Of a stretch of 15,531 bases of DNA, positions 1 through 7,410 are shown in pieces (positions within the stretch are counted from its first letter, which is position 1; every line of letters starts with the position of its first letter). A program made the position numbers and the translations under genes. The notes beneath the pieces are model-generated. The model was given only the letters and a program-made list of their open reading frames with translations. It did no database searches and was not told the DNA's origin. The DNA is from Gammaproteobacteria bacterium (lineage in GTDB: Bacteria; Pseudomonadota; Gammaproteobacteria; Cardiobacteriales; Wohlfahrtiimonadaceae): positions 1 through 15,531 of the forward strand of contig BHEQ01000015.1 of NCBI GenBank assembly GCA_003864535.1. Direction: 5' to 3'.

Positions 1-213
1 GGACGGTGTCATCGCTATATTCACTTATCCCATATTTCTTCTTCTCTTCGGACCAAATCCTAATATACTAAGTCCTATGTAGTAATTAGTAGAATTATTA
101 ACAGACATTGAAGATGCTATTGCAACAAGATTTATATATGATTCACTATTAAGATGTTGAACTAAAGATGGTTACATCAAAATACTTATATAAATCACAC
201 TATAATCATAGAC
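1..213. other. left-edge intergenic region, no supported gene
   Basis: All six frames are short here. A plus-strand frame (2-82) enters from the left edge and ends at TAG; its 26 residues are hydrophobic. A minus-strand frame (about 108 to 25) reads 27 residues from an ATG that has no ribosome binding site. Another minus frame runs off the left edge and reads hydrophilic (WSEEKKKYGISEYSDDTV). None has a recognisable family, a good start or enough length to call. One could be the end of a truncated or frameshifted gene that continues outside the window. Confidence 0.3.
157..206 (+). promoter_or_regulatory. candidate promoter for the recG leader
   Basis: TTGAAC at 157-162 is followed after 18 bp by AATACT at 181-186, a mediocre sigma-70-like pair. 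A perfect TATAAT stands at 201-206 but has no good -35 box at 16-18 bp. A start from the TATAAT box would leave an almost absent 5' leader before the ribosome binding site at 214. Either box could serve; the call rests on consensus likeness only. Confidence 0.25.
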
Positions 214-219
214 AAGGAG
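214..219 (+). promoter_or_regulatory. ribosome binding site AAGGAG of the recG leader ORF
   Basis: AAGGAG lies 10 bases before the ATG at 230. It is the only strong Shine-Dalgarno sequence near recG: the bases just before the recG ATG at 262 (CAAGCTATAAA) have none. This site therefore probably loads ribosomes for both the leader ORF and, by coupling, recG. Confidence 0.55.
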
Positions 220-229
220 TGATAGCGTT

Positions 230-265
230 ATGATGTTATATATTGATTATCAAGCTATAAAATGA
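230..265 (+). CDS. 11-codon leader ORF coupled to recG
   Basis: The frame reads MMLYIDYQAIK and stops at TGA 263-265. That TGA overlaps the recG ATG (262-264) in the four bases ATGA, the usual arrangement for translational coupling by re-initiation. It has the good ribosome binding site that recG lacks. The peptide resembles no known leader and has no run of a single amino acid that would suggest attenuation. It may be merely a ribosome-loading device or a chance frame; the combination of site and overlap makes the former more likely. Confidence 0.4.
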   Translation: MMLYIDYQAIK

Positions 266-2328
266 GCATCATCCATCAACCCATCACTAATTTAAAAGGT
301 GTTGGGGCTGAAATTGCTAAAAAAATGCACAAATTGGAATTGTATACTTTGGGGGATTTGCTGTTTCATTTGCCTTTTCGCTATCAAGATCGCACCCGTT
401 TAAGTCCGATTGGGCAAGTGCGCCCAGGAGATACGGTTGTTATTGAAGGCGATTTTGTGCGCAAAGAGATCACAAATGGCAAGCGGCGTAGTTTGATTAT
501 TTGGATAAAAGATGCAACTGGTGCCTGCGCATTGCGTTATTTTCATTTTAATAAAGGCATGGAAGATAGCTTTGTTGAAGGTAAAAAAATCCGCTGTTTT
601 GGCGAGGTAAAAGGTGGTTTTAATGGAATTGAGATGATCCATCCTGAAACACGTGCCTTAGATATTGCGGTGCCGATAGAGGAGCGTTTAACTCCAATTT
701 ATCCTTTAACATCAGGCTTTAGCCAAAAGCAAATGCGCAATTTTATTGGGCAAGCACTCGCTAAAATTAATACGCTTAACCTGCCCGAATTACTTCCACT
801 TAAATCAGGCGCATTATCGCTAATTGATGCGTTAAAATATCTGCATTTACCACCTCCAGAGGCTGATCTTGAGCGTTTAAGTGCCAAACAACATCCAGCG
901 CAATTACGCCTTGCAATGGAGGAGATTATTGCCCAGCAGTTATGTTTATTGCGCTTGCGCAAAAATTTACAGATTGATCCAACCGCACGCCTTGGTGATG
1001 ATCCACAAAGCATTAACTTACGCGCCCAATTTATCCACAATCTTCCCTTTAAATTGACCGCAGCGCAACAACGTGTGACTTTAGAGATTGATCAAGACTT
1101 GCATCAAACCAAACCAATGTTACGTTTAATCCAAGGTGATGTTGGTTCTGGCAAAACGATAGTTGCCGCATTATCTTTATTAAAAGCAGTAGCATCAGGC
1201 TTTCAAGGTGCATTAATGGCACCGACTGAGATTTTAGCGGAACAACATGCGAAAAATTTAAATATTTGGTGTGCGCCGCTTAATATCAAAGTTGTGTTTT
1301 TAGCAGGATCTTTAAAAGGGCGCGCACGTAAGCTTGCTTTAGAGCAAATCCAAACAGGGGTGGCGCAAATTATTGTGGGCACACATGCTTTATTTCAAGA
1401 TGCAGTAGAATACGCGTGTTTAAATTTAATCATTATCGATGAACAACATCGCTTTGGAGTTGATCAGCGGCTTAAGCTTAAAAATAAAGGCAAGGGCGTA
1501 TTAAATCCACATCAATTAATCATGACGGCAACGCCTATCCCACGCACCTTGGCAATGTCAGCTTATGCTGATTTAGATATTTCAGTGATTGATGAGCTGC
1601 CGCCAAATCGCACTCCCATCACAACAACCATCATTAATGAGACGCGCCGAACTCAATTGATTGAAAGATTAATCCACATTGTCCAATTATCCCAGCAAGC
1701 ATATTGGGTTTGTACCTTGATTGAGGAATCAGAATTATTAGAGGCGCAAGCTGCGCAAAAGACTTTAATTGAGCTGCAAGAATTATTGCCAAGTGTGCGC
1801 ATTGGGCTTATTCACGGCAAAATGAAAGCAAGTGAAAAAGAGAGCGTCATGGAGCAATTTAAAGCGCATACACTTGATGTATTAGTCGCAACAACCGTGA
1901 TTGAGGTTGGCGTTGATGTACCCAATGCAACGTTAATGGTGATAGAAAATTCAGAGCGTTTAGGCTTATCCCAATTACATCAATTACGCGGCAGAGTCGG
2001 GCGTGGGAGTGCGAATTCTTTTTGTGTATTGCTGTATAAAACACCGCTCTCACAAATTGGGCGGGCGCGTTTAAACATTATGCGTGAAACTAATGATGGC
2101 TTTAAAATTGCCGAAAAAGATTTAGAATTACGCGGTCCTGGCGAGGTTTTAGGCACACGCCAAACAGGCATCGCTAATTTTAAAATTGCTGATTTAGGCT
2201 TGCATGCGCATTTAGTCCCCCGCGCTAAAGCTATTTCAGATGAGTTAATTAAAAATGCCCATGATGATGTTTTAGATAATTTAATCTATCGCTGGATCGG
2301 GCAAGGCGAACAATATGGGAATGTCTGA
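262..2328 (+). CDS. recG: ATP-dependent DNA helicase RecG
   Basis: RecG is a double-stranded DNA translocase that reverses stalled replication forks and processes branched DNA such as Holliday junctions and R-loops. The 688 residues are close to the usual length (about 690). The N-terminal wedge/OB-fold region is present (roughly residues 50-150, including HLPFRYQDRT at 36-45). It is followed by superfamily 2 motifs: Walker A GDVGSGKT at 292-299, motif II DEQH at 393-396, and motif III TATPIPRTL at 422-430. Further on, IEVGVDVPNA and QLRGRVGRG match motifs V and VI, and the C-terminus carries the RecG signature (DLELRGPGEVLGTRQTG). The ATG at 262 is favoured because the protein starts at the conserved N-terminus there. 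The gene faces the ABC ATPase gene with a 14-bp gap. No spoT or trmH neighbour is visible. Confidence 0.97.
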   Translation: MSIIHQPITNLKGVGAEIAKKMHKLELYTLGDLLFHLPFRYQDRTRLSPIGQVRPGDTVVIEGDFVRKEITNGKRRSLIIWIKDATGACALRYFHFNKGMEDSFVEGKKIRCFGEVKGGFNGIEMIHPETRALDIAVPIEERLTPIYPLTSGFSQKQMRNFIGQALAKINTLNLPELLPLKSGALSLIDALKYLHLPPPEADLERLSAKQHPAQLRLAMEEIIAQQLCLLRLRKNLQIDPTARLGDDPQSINLRAQFIHNLPFKLTAAQQRVTLEIDQDLHQTKPMLRLIQGDVGSGKTIVAALSLLKAVASGFQGALMAPTEILAEQHAKNLNIWCAPLNIKVVFLAGSLKGRARKLALEQIQTGVAQIIVGTHALFQDAVEYACLNLIIIDEQHRFGVDQRLKLKNKGKGVLNPHQLIMTATPIPRTLAMSAYADLDISVIDELPPNRTPITTTIINETRRTQLIERLIHIVQLSQQAYWVCTLIEESELLEAQAAQKTLIELQELLPSVRIGLIHGKMKASEKESVMEQFKAHTLDVLVATTVIEVGVDVPNATLMVIENSERLGLSQLHQLRGRVGRGSANSFCVLLYKTPLSQIGRARLNIMRETNDGFKIAEKDLELRGPGEVLGTRQTGIANFKIADLGLHAHLVPRAKAISDELIKNAHDDVLDNLIYRWIGQGEQYGNV

Positions 2329-2342
2329 CTTAATTTTAAAGC

Positions 2343-3095
2343 TTAGATTGAAAAATCATTTCTATCGATAAATTTATCAAGAAAGGCTTGCGTGCGCGGG
2401 TGGCTCGGTCTTGAGAAAAGGATTTTTGGAGAAGATTCTTCAATGATCTTGCCTTCATCCATAAAAATCACCCGATCAGAGATATCTTGTGCGAAATTTA
2501 ATTCATGGGTCACAATCACCGAGGTGATTTTTTCTTGGGTAACCTCGCGGATCACGAGTAAAACCTCTTGAACCAATTCTGGATCTAAAGCTGAGGTTGG
2601 CTCATCCATCAGGACAACTTGCGGCTGCATAACTAAAGCACGCGCGATTGCAACACGTTGTTGTTGCCCGCCTGAGAGTTGGCGCGGATAAAATTGCGCT
2701 TTGCTGCTTAAGCCTACTTTCTCTAAATAAAGATAACTCTCTGCATGAGCTGCTGTTTTAGAGAGTTTCTTGACGCTAATCAGTCCTTGGGCGATATTTT
2801 CAAGAGCGGTTAAATGTGGAAAAAGATTAAATGCTTGAAAAACCATGCCGACCTTCTGGCGTAAATCATGCACTTTATTTTTCGGAAAATGTGGTGCAAT
2901 TAAGCTTATATCATCAATTGAGATTTGCCCTTGGGTTGGTTTTTCTAATAAGTTTAAGCAGCGGATTAAGGTTGATTTCCCAGAACCTGAAGGACCTATA
3001 ATCGTGACCGTCTCTCCCATCTTAACTTCTAAATTAATATCAGTTAAGACCGTTTGCACACCAAAGTTTTTATATAACTGGGTAATCTTAATCAT
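2343..3095 (-). CDS. polar amino acid ABC transporter, ATP-binding protein
   Basis: This is the ATPase of a polar amino acid importer (GlnQ/HisP/TcyC type), acting on the inner face of the membrane. With the start used here the protein has 250 residues: Walker A GPSGSGKST (34-42), Q-loop at Q87 in VFQAFNLFPH, signature LSGGQQQR (140-147), Walker B plus D-loop VLMDEPTSALDP (161-172), and switch histidine H197. The start is the ATG at 3095 rather than a TTG at 3146. A good AGGAAG site lies 8 bases upstream, the reading begins at the family's normal N-terminus, and the longer form would overlap the permease. It follows the permease gene by 16 bp and is the last gene of the transporter set. Cystine or cysteine is suggested as substrate by the binding protein. 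Confidence 0.95.
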   Translation of the reverse strand: MIKITQLYKNFGVQTVLTDINLEVKMGETVTIIGPSGSGKSTLIRCLNLLEKPTQGQISIDDISLIAPHFPKNKVHDLRQKVGMVFQAFNLFPHLTALENIAQGLISVKKLSKTAAHAESYLYLEKVGLSSKAQFYPRQLSGGQQQRVAIARALVMQPQVVLMDEPTSALDPELVQEVLLVIREVTQEKITSVIVTHELNFAQDISDRVIFMDEGKIIEESSPKILFSRPSHPRTQAFLDKFIDRNDFSI

Positions 3096-3111
3096 TTTAT
3101 TCTCTTCCTGA

Positions 3112-3810
3112 TTATTCTCTTTCTGATTTAAGTAAACGGCGTTCAAGCAAAACTAGCAGGCGTTCAACAATAAGACAGATACTCCAATACATTAACGCTG
3201 CGACAATAAATGCTTCAAAAAACTGGGAGGTTCGCCCTGCCACAATTTTTGCCTCACCGATAATCTCAGGGACAGATGCAACAAACGCTAAAGAAGTATC
3301 TTTTAAAAGCATGATAAACATATTGCCAATATTCGGCAGAGCGACTACAAGTGCTTGAGGCAAAATGATTTTCATCAGTGCTTGAGGGGTTGTCATCCCG
3401 ATTGAATACGCTGCCTCAAATTGCCCTTTGGGAATAGTCACGATGGCTGCGCGAATTGTTTCAGATAAATAAGCACCAACATTTAAAGAAAATGAGACAT
3501 AAATAAAATAAATAGCAGGAATATCACTAATATAATGACTCGCTTCAAATATTCTAAAAAGTATTGGCACACCATAATAGGCAAGGAAAATCTGAACTAA
3601 TAAAGGCGTGCCACGAATAAACGATACATAAACAACCGCCATCTTACTAATAACAGGAACTTTATATAAACGCAATAAAGCAACCATAAGCCCGATTGCA
3701 AGCCCAAAGATAAAGGCAATAACCGCAATACTCAGCGAAACTGGTATGCCTTTGGCAATAGAGGGAATAGATGCGATCATATAATTAACATCAAAGAGAT
3801 TACTACTCAT
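3112..3810 (-). CDS. polar amino acid ABC transporter, permease
   Basis: This is an inner-membrane permease of the HisM/GlnP family, 232 residues, normal for the family. Hydrophobic segments appear near residues 22-47, 55-85, 98-115, 160-185 and 197-222. The conserved FIRGTPLLVQ stands at 64-73. The cytoplasmic EAA loop that docks onto the ATPase is clear: FEAAYSIGMTTPQALMKIIL from residue 131, with LPQA after it. The start ATG is preceded by AGGAAA at about 5 bases. A single permease gene implies a homodimer, as in cystine and arginine importers. It sits between the binding-protein gene (106 bp upstream, with a REP-like repeat in the gap) and the ATPase gene. Confidence 0.94.
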   Translation of the reverse strand: MSSNLFDVNYMIASIPSIAKGIPVSLSIAVIAFIFGLAIGLMVALLRLYKVPVISKMAVVYVSFIRGTPLLVQIFLAYYGVPILFRIFEASHYISDIPAIYFIYVSFSLNVGAYLSETIRAAIVTIPKGQFEAAYSIGMTTPQALMKIILPQALVVALPNIGNMFIMLLKDTSLAFVASVPEIIGEAKIVAGRTSQFFEAFIVAALMYWSICLIVERLLVLLERRLLKSERE

Positions 3811-3842
3811 ACTTATTTCCTAGCTTTTAAGCTTATTTTAAA

Positions 3843-3890
3843 CACTCCCCTCCTAACCTCCCATTCTCAAGGGAAGCTCTTTTTAGAGTG
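3843..3890. repeat. REP-like intergenic repeat, copy 1
   Basis: The 16-base stretch CCCCTCCTAACCTCCC at 3847-3862 matches 15 of 16 bases with 6015-6030. The copy is bounded by the inverted pair CACTC (3843-3847) and GAGTG (3886-3890), with an inner imperfect pairing of CCTCCC against GGGAAG. It lies in the gap between the binding-protein gene and its permease. In other importers (malE-malF is the known case) REP hairpins at this place protect the binding-protein mRNA and lower expression of the membrane genes. A similar role here is inferred. There is no convincing U-run on the minus strand, so a full terminator is unlikely. Confidence 0.6.
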
Positions 3891-3916
3891 ATGTTTTTTA
3901 GGTTTTACTGTGAGTT

Positions 3917-4717
3917 TTATTTTGTGTAATCTTTACCAAATTGCTTGAGCGACATCTGAGACAAAGTGCCATCTTCCGTCATGCTTTTTAAGGCGCGATC
4001 AATTTTTTGTTTGAGCCGCAAGCCGTCGGCATTTTTTTGGAAAAGAAAGCGAGTAGGAGCTGCGGCTATGCGCTCATCCCCGATAACCTGAATATTTAAG
4101 CCTTGAATTTTTGCTTTATCTTGAGCCATGAGCGGATCATTAATCGTGGCATCAATCCGTCCATTTTGAATATCTTGTAAAACCAGCGTGATATCACCTT
4201 CATAATAGGTGATTTTAAAGATATTATTATTCTTCATGTTCCAGTCCTCTAATGCGCGTGTATGCGATGAGCCAACCAGAGATGCAACTTTCTTACCTTT
4301 AAGATCAAGCATGCTTTTAATATCGGTGCGTCCACCTTTAACAATGAGTTGGGAAACACCAGTAAAGTAACTATAATCAGTCATATAATATCTTTTTTCG
4401 CGATCAGGATTACTTACAATTTGATTAGCTAATACTTGGAATCTGTTTGCATCAAGCCCAAGGAATAATGTATCCCAAGGAGAGGCGATAAACTCAAATT
4501 CAAGCGTTGGGTCACGCCTGTCAACCTCGCGCAGAACCTCTACATCATAACCTGTTAAAACTCCTTGTTCATCTTTATAAGTAAAAGGATTATAAGTGCC
4601 CTCTGTCCCAACTTTAATTTTATCTATGTGATCAGTATCTGCAAATAATGGCGTTTGAGCGACAAAAGATGTGATTAATACAAACGCAGCTGCAATTTTT
4701 TTATTTAATATTTTCAT
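3917..4717 (-). CDS. amino acid ABC transporter substrate-binding protein, probably cystine/cysteine
   Basis: This is a periplasmic solute-binding protein of family 3 (SBP_bac_3), 266 residues. The N-terminus is a signal peptide: KILNKK, a hydrophobic core AAAFVLITSFVA, and a likely cleavage after LFA at residue 26. The mature part has VGTEGTYNPFTY (36-47), LTGYDVEV (54-61), the WDTLFLGLDANRFQVLANQI block (81-100) and a REKRYYMTDYSYFTG block (106-120). These resemble cystine/cysteine binders such as FliY/TcyA and TcyK more than glutamine or arginine binders; substrate is inferred, not proven. AAGGAG lies 6 bases before the ATG. It is the first gene of the transporter set, with 219 bp of structured DNA upstream. 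Confidence 0.9.
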   Translation of the reverse strand: MKILNKKIAAAFVLITSFVAQTPLFADTDHIDKIKVGTEGTYNPFTYKDEQGVLTGYDVEVLREVDRRDPTLEFEFIASPWDTLFLGLDANRFQVLANQIVSNPDREKRYYMTDYSYFTGVSQLIVKGGRTDIKSMLDLKGKKVASLVGSSHTRALEDWNMKNNNIFKITYYEGDITLVLQDIQNGRIDATINDPLMAQDKAKIQGLNIQVIGDERIAAAPTRFLFQKNADGLRLKQKIDRALKSMTEDGTLSQMSLKQFGKDYTK

Positions 4718-4800
4718 AAGATTCTCCTTAACGTGTTAATAAACTAGCATCAGTTAGCTTAAATAACAGACACTATCTATCTGTATATCTAATTAATTAA

Positions 4801-4830
4801 TTAGTTTGATTTAGTTTGAAATAATTTGAG
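4801..4830. repeat. three tandem 10-bp repeats upstream of the binding-protein gene
   Basis: Three units lie end to end: TTAGTTTGAT, TTAGTTTGAA and ATAATTTGAG. They share the core TTTGA at one-helical-turn spacing. Just beyond lies AATTAATTAATTA-type palindromic DNA (about 4790-4803). The array sits 84-113 bp upstream of the binding-protein ATG (4717), where a regulator would bind. A unit spacing of one helical turn would place copies of a DNA-binding protein on the same face. No known regulator site was recognised, and no clear promoter could be assigned in 4718-4849. Confidence 0.4.
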
Positions 4831-4849
4831 GGGACTACTATAAATTAGA

Positions 4850-4932
4850 TTTTTCAAGGCTTGCGATATTATTAGAAGCGCAATTTACTGAGGTAAATTA
4901 GCATTTTAATGCTATTGCGTAACGCAGAAAAA
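4850..4932. repeat. fold-back element with nested stems
   Basis: From outside in, the pairs are TTTTTC (4850-4855) with GAAAAA (4927-4932), TGCG (4862-4865) with CGCA (4923-4926), and GCGCAA (4878-4883) with TTGCGT (4915-4920, one G-T). Inside are two perfect 7-bp hairpins, AATTTAC/GTAAATT (4882-4899, loop TGAG) and TAGCATT/AATGCTA (4899-4914, loop TT). Some of these share bases, so they are alternatives in part. The element fills the gap between the oxygenase stop and the transporter promoter region. It has no U-run expected of a terminator. It may be a degenerate miniature transposable element or a repeated intergenic element; only one copy is in this window. Confidence 0.5.
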
Positions 4933-4936
4933 GTAA

Positions 4937-5959
4937 TTAATAGATATTCCCTTGAGCATATTGCTCTGGATAAAAACGTTTTGTCACCTCTAAATGTGAA
5001 CGCAAACGTCCTTTTAAAGCATTATCACCAACACTTCTAAACAGCGGATTATCAGGATCACTTTCAGGACCTAATGCAAGCTTAGCAAGCTCTTTATCCA
5101 AAGGTAATAAAGGAATAGTTGAAGTTAGATCAGGTGATAAAAAATACGCAATTGAATAGCGATCCTGCCCATGTTTTGGGGTGATTACCCGATGCACATT
5201 CGCGCGTAAATAGCCATTAGTGGCTAATTCTAGCGTCTCGCCGATATTGATAATAAACGCATCCGCAACAGGCGCAACATCAATCCAGCCCGCACTTGTT
5301 TCAACTTGTAATCCTCCAACTGTATCTTGTAATAATAAGGTTAGGATTCCATTATCTTTATGCGCTCCAACACCTTGAGTATCTTCACTATTATCTGAAC
5401 TTGGATAATGAATTAATTTTAATAAATGCGCAGGCGTTCCATCAATTAAATGATCAAGTGCATTTGCAGGTTGTCCTAAAGCGTGCATAAATGCGCGTAA
5501 TAAGCGAATTGAGAGCTCTCTTAAGCTTGCTTGCCAATCTAAAATAAGTGGCTTGAACTCAGGTAAAGATTCGGGCCATAAATTAGGCCCTTGTAATTTA
5601 TGCCACGCAGGACTTGTAGGATTTGTCGCAAAAACAGGGAGTTCAGCTCCTATATCAATTTGTTCTCGATAATCAAGTTTTTTACGCGTAATTTCTGTTT
5701 TAATTGCGGTATATCCCCGAAAATGGGGGGAATTTTTCATATCAATCGCATCTTTTTGAGCTTGAGGTAGTTCAAAAAAAGCTCTTGTTTGTTTTTCAAT
5801 CGCACGTATTTTTGCTAGATCGATCCCATGACCGCGTAAGTAAAAAAATCCAATTTCTCGAGCAGTAATGCGCAGATTTTCATAAAAATGTGCGCTTGAT
5901 TCATTATTATCAAGCTCACTTAAGTCAATAATAGGTAGATTCCCAACTAGTTTTGGCAT
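4937..5959 (-). CDS. isopenicillin N synthase-like 2-oxoglutarate/Fe(II) oxygenase
   Basis: This is a cytoplasmic non-haem iron oxygenase of the IPNS/2OG-dioxygenase superfamily, 340 residues. The N-terminal DIOX_N region is seen in LPIIDLSEL (8-16) and REIGFFYLRGHGI (34-46). The iron-binding triad is intact: H200 and D202 in GAHKDNGILTLLLQD, and H256 in NVHRVI. R267-Y-S269 is the RxS pair that holds 2-oxoglutarate or the substrate carboxylate. The start is supported by AGGAGG 8 bases upstream. Despite the family name, no beta-lactam pathway gene is near. The neighbours (metY upstream, an amino acid importer downstream) suggest a role on an amino acid or sulfur compound; the true substrate is unknown. 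Genes with this annotation are widespread and mostly uncharacterised. Confidence 0.9.
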   Translation of the reverse strand: MPKLVGNLPIIDLSELDNNESSAHFYENLRITAREIGFFYLRGHGIDLAKIRAIEKQTRAFFELPQAQKDAIDMKNSPHFRGYTAIKTEITRKKLDYREQIDIGAELPVFATNPTSPAWHKLQGPNLWPESLPEFKPLILDWQASLRELSIRLLRAFMHALGQPANALDHLIDGTPAHLLKLIHYPSSDNSEDTQGVGAHKDNGILTLLLQDTVGGLQVETSAGWIDVAPVADAFIINIGETLELATNGYLRANVHRVITPKHGQDRYSIAYFLSPDLTSTIPLLPLDKELAKLALGPESDPDNPLFRSVGDNALKGRLRSHLEVTKRFYPEQYAQGNIY

Positions 5960-6013
5960 ACTTAAGCCCTCCTGTATTTTTTATATTATTGTAACTACTG
6001 CGCAGCTAAAGAA

Positions 6014-6088
6014 GCCCCTCCCAACCTCCCCTTCGCAGAGGAGGAGCTGTAAAAGTCCCACAACACAGAGTGTTCCATGCGAAGGGGA
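6014..6088. repeat. REP-like intergenic repeat, copy 2, extended by an inverted repeat
   Basis: CCCCTCCCAACCTCCC at 6015-6030 matches copy 1 (3847-3862) in 15 of 16 bases. Here an 11-bp perfect inverted repeat, TCCCCTTCGCA (6027-6037) and TGCGAAGGGGA (6078-6088), encloses an inner hairpin AACAC-AGA-GTGTT (6062-6074). Local pairing of CCTCC (6025-6029) with GGAGG (6040-6044) is an alternative. The right arm ends 2 bp before the metY stop codon. The repeat lies in the 131-bp gap between metY and the oxygenase gene, so it may end or process the metY message. Confidence 0.65.
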
Positions 6089-6090
6089 AT

Positions 6091-7410
6091 TTAGGATGAA
6101 GCCTCTTCTAATGCCTGATCCAAGTCATCTAATAAATCATTAACATGCTCAATCCCAATCGAGAGGCGCACAAGTCCTGGGGTAATTCCAACTTTAGCAA
6201 GAGCGGCATCATCTAATTGATGATGCGTTGTTTCTGCAGGAATTGCCGCGAGTGATTTACTATCGCCAATATTTACCAAGCGTAAGAATAGCTTAAGTGC
6301 ATCATAAAAAATGCGTGCCGTATCTCTACCACCTTTTAACTCAAAACTTATAATGCCTGGAGTGCTATTTTCGCTGATATATTGTTTAGATAATTCATGA
6401 TCTGGATGCGTTTTAATTGAAACATGGTGCACTTTTTCAACCAGAGGATGCACCGCTAGATAATCAACAATCCGCGTCGTATTATTTGAGATGCGCTCCA
6501 TGCGAATTGCTAGAGTTTCTAAGCCTTGTAGGAGTAAAAATGCGCTGTTAGCAGAAAGAGCTGCGCCCGTATTACGTAACGGCACCGTTCTTGCGCGGGC
6601 GATATATGCCTGATTGCCAAAATGATCGCTAAAAATAATCCCATGATAAGATGGATCAGGCAGCGTAAATTGCGGATAACGCGCTTGATGCAAGCCCCAA
6701 TCAAAACGTCCTGCATCAATAATTAAGCCGCCTAAAACCGTCCCATGTCCGCCGATATATTTAGTTGCAGAATGGACAACAATATCAGCTCCATGCTCAA
6801 TAGGTCTAATTAATATAGGTGAGGCAACCGTGTTATCGACAATCACCACAATCCCAGCTTCATGCGCGATTTCGGCTATTTTCTTTATATCAACCATTCC
6901 TCCCGAAGGATTACCGATAGATTCTATAAAAATCGCTCTAGTATTGTCCTTAATCGCAGCTTTAAGCGCGGTAAAATCATTTTTATTAACTAAAGTGCTG
7001 CTAATTCCACGACTTGGTAGAATATGACTGAAAAAATTATGCGTGCCTCCATAAAGCTCAGATGTCGCAATAATATGATCCCCAGCACTGCTGATAGTTG
7101 CGATAGCATAATCAATCGCCGCCATCCCAGATGCAACCGCAAGCGCACCAACGCCACCTTCTAACGCGGCAATACGTTGTTCTAATACATCAAGTGTTGG
7201 ATTGCTCAACCGTGAATAAATATTACCTGCTATCGCAAGGTCAAATAAATCTGCGCCATATTGTGCATTATCAAAGACAAAAGATGTCGTTTGATAAATA
7301 GGAACAGCGGCGCAGCGTCCATGTTGTTCTGGTTTATAACCCCCATGTAAAACAAGCGTATCTGGCAAAAAAGATTTTTTAAGCTTAGCCGATTTAGTTT
7401 TTGTATTCAT
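6091..7410 (-). CDS. metY: O-acetylhomoserine sulfhydrylase (aminocarboxypropyltransferase)
   Basis: This PLP-dependent Cys/Met metabolism enzyme joins O-acetylhomoserine with sulfide to give homocysteine and acetate, the direct sulfhydrylation route to methionine. The 439 residues fit MetY (about 430) better than the shorter MetB/MetC (about 390). Visible motifs are YSRLSNPT (65-72), LEGGVGALAVASGMAA (83-98), the cofactor aspartate D192 in VDNTVASP, and SATKYIGGHG with the Schiff-base lysine K217. The ATG at 7410 has GAGGA about 5 bases upstream and is preferred to a GTG at 7422 that lies within that binding site. A related O-acetylserine or methanethiol activity cannot be excluded. Its proximity to a probable cystine importer fits sulfur amino acid metabolism. 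Confidence 0.93.
   Translation of the reverse strand: MNTKTKSAKLKKSFLPDTLVLHGGYKPEQHGRCAAVPIYQTTSFVFDNAQYGADLFDLAIAGNIYSRLSNPTLDVLEQRIAALEGGVGALAVASGMAAIDYAIATISSAGDHIIATSELYGGTHNFFSHILPSRGISSTLVNKNDFTALKAAIKDNTRAIFIESIGNPSGGMVDIKKIAEIAHEAGIVVIVDNTVASPILIRPIEHGADIVVHSATKYIGGHGTVLGGLIIDAGRFDWGLHQARYPQFTLPDPSYHGIIFSDHFGNQAYIARARTVPLRNTGAALSANSAFLLLQGLETLAIRMERISNNTTRIVDYLAVHPLVEKVHHVSIKTHPDHELSKQYISENSTPGIISFELKGGRDTARIFYDALKLFLRLVNIGDSKSLAAIPAETTHHQLDDAALAKVGITPGLVRLSIGIEHVNDLLDDLDQALEEASS

Noticed and set aside
699..1040. 113-codon antisense frame inside recG
   Set aside because: It lies wholly opposite the conserved recG coding region, has no family likeness or ribosome binding site, and is a shadow frame, as are the other antisense frames inside the hsd genes.
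3096..3146. 17-residue N-terminal extension of the ABC ATPase from a TTG start
   Set aside because: It overlaps the permease, has no ribosome binding site, and the family begins at the MIKITQL start, which has AGGAAG upstream.
4878..4926. Cloverleaf-like fold resembling a tRNA
   Set aside because: The arms lack the tRNA lengths, the T-loop TTCRANY sequence and a 7-base anticodon loop; the hairpin loops are 2 and 4 bases.
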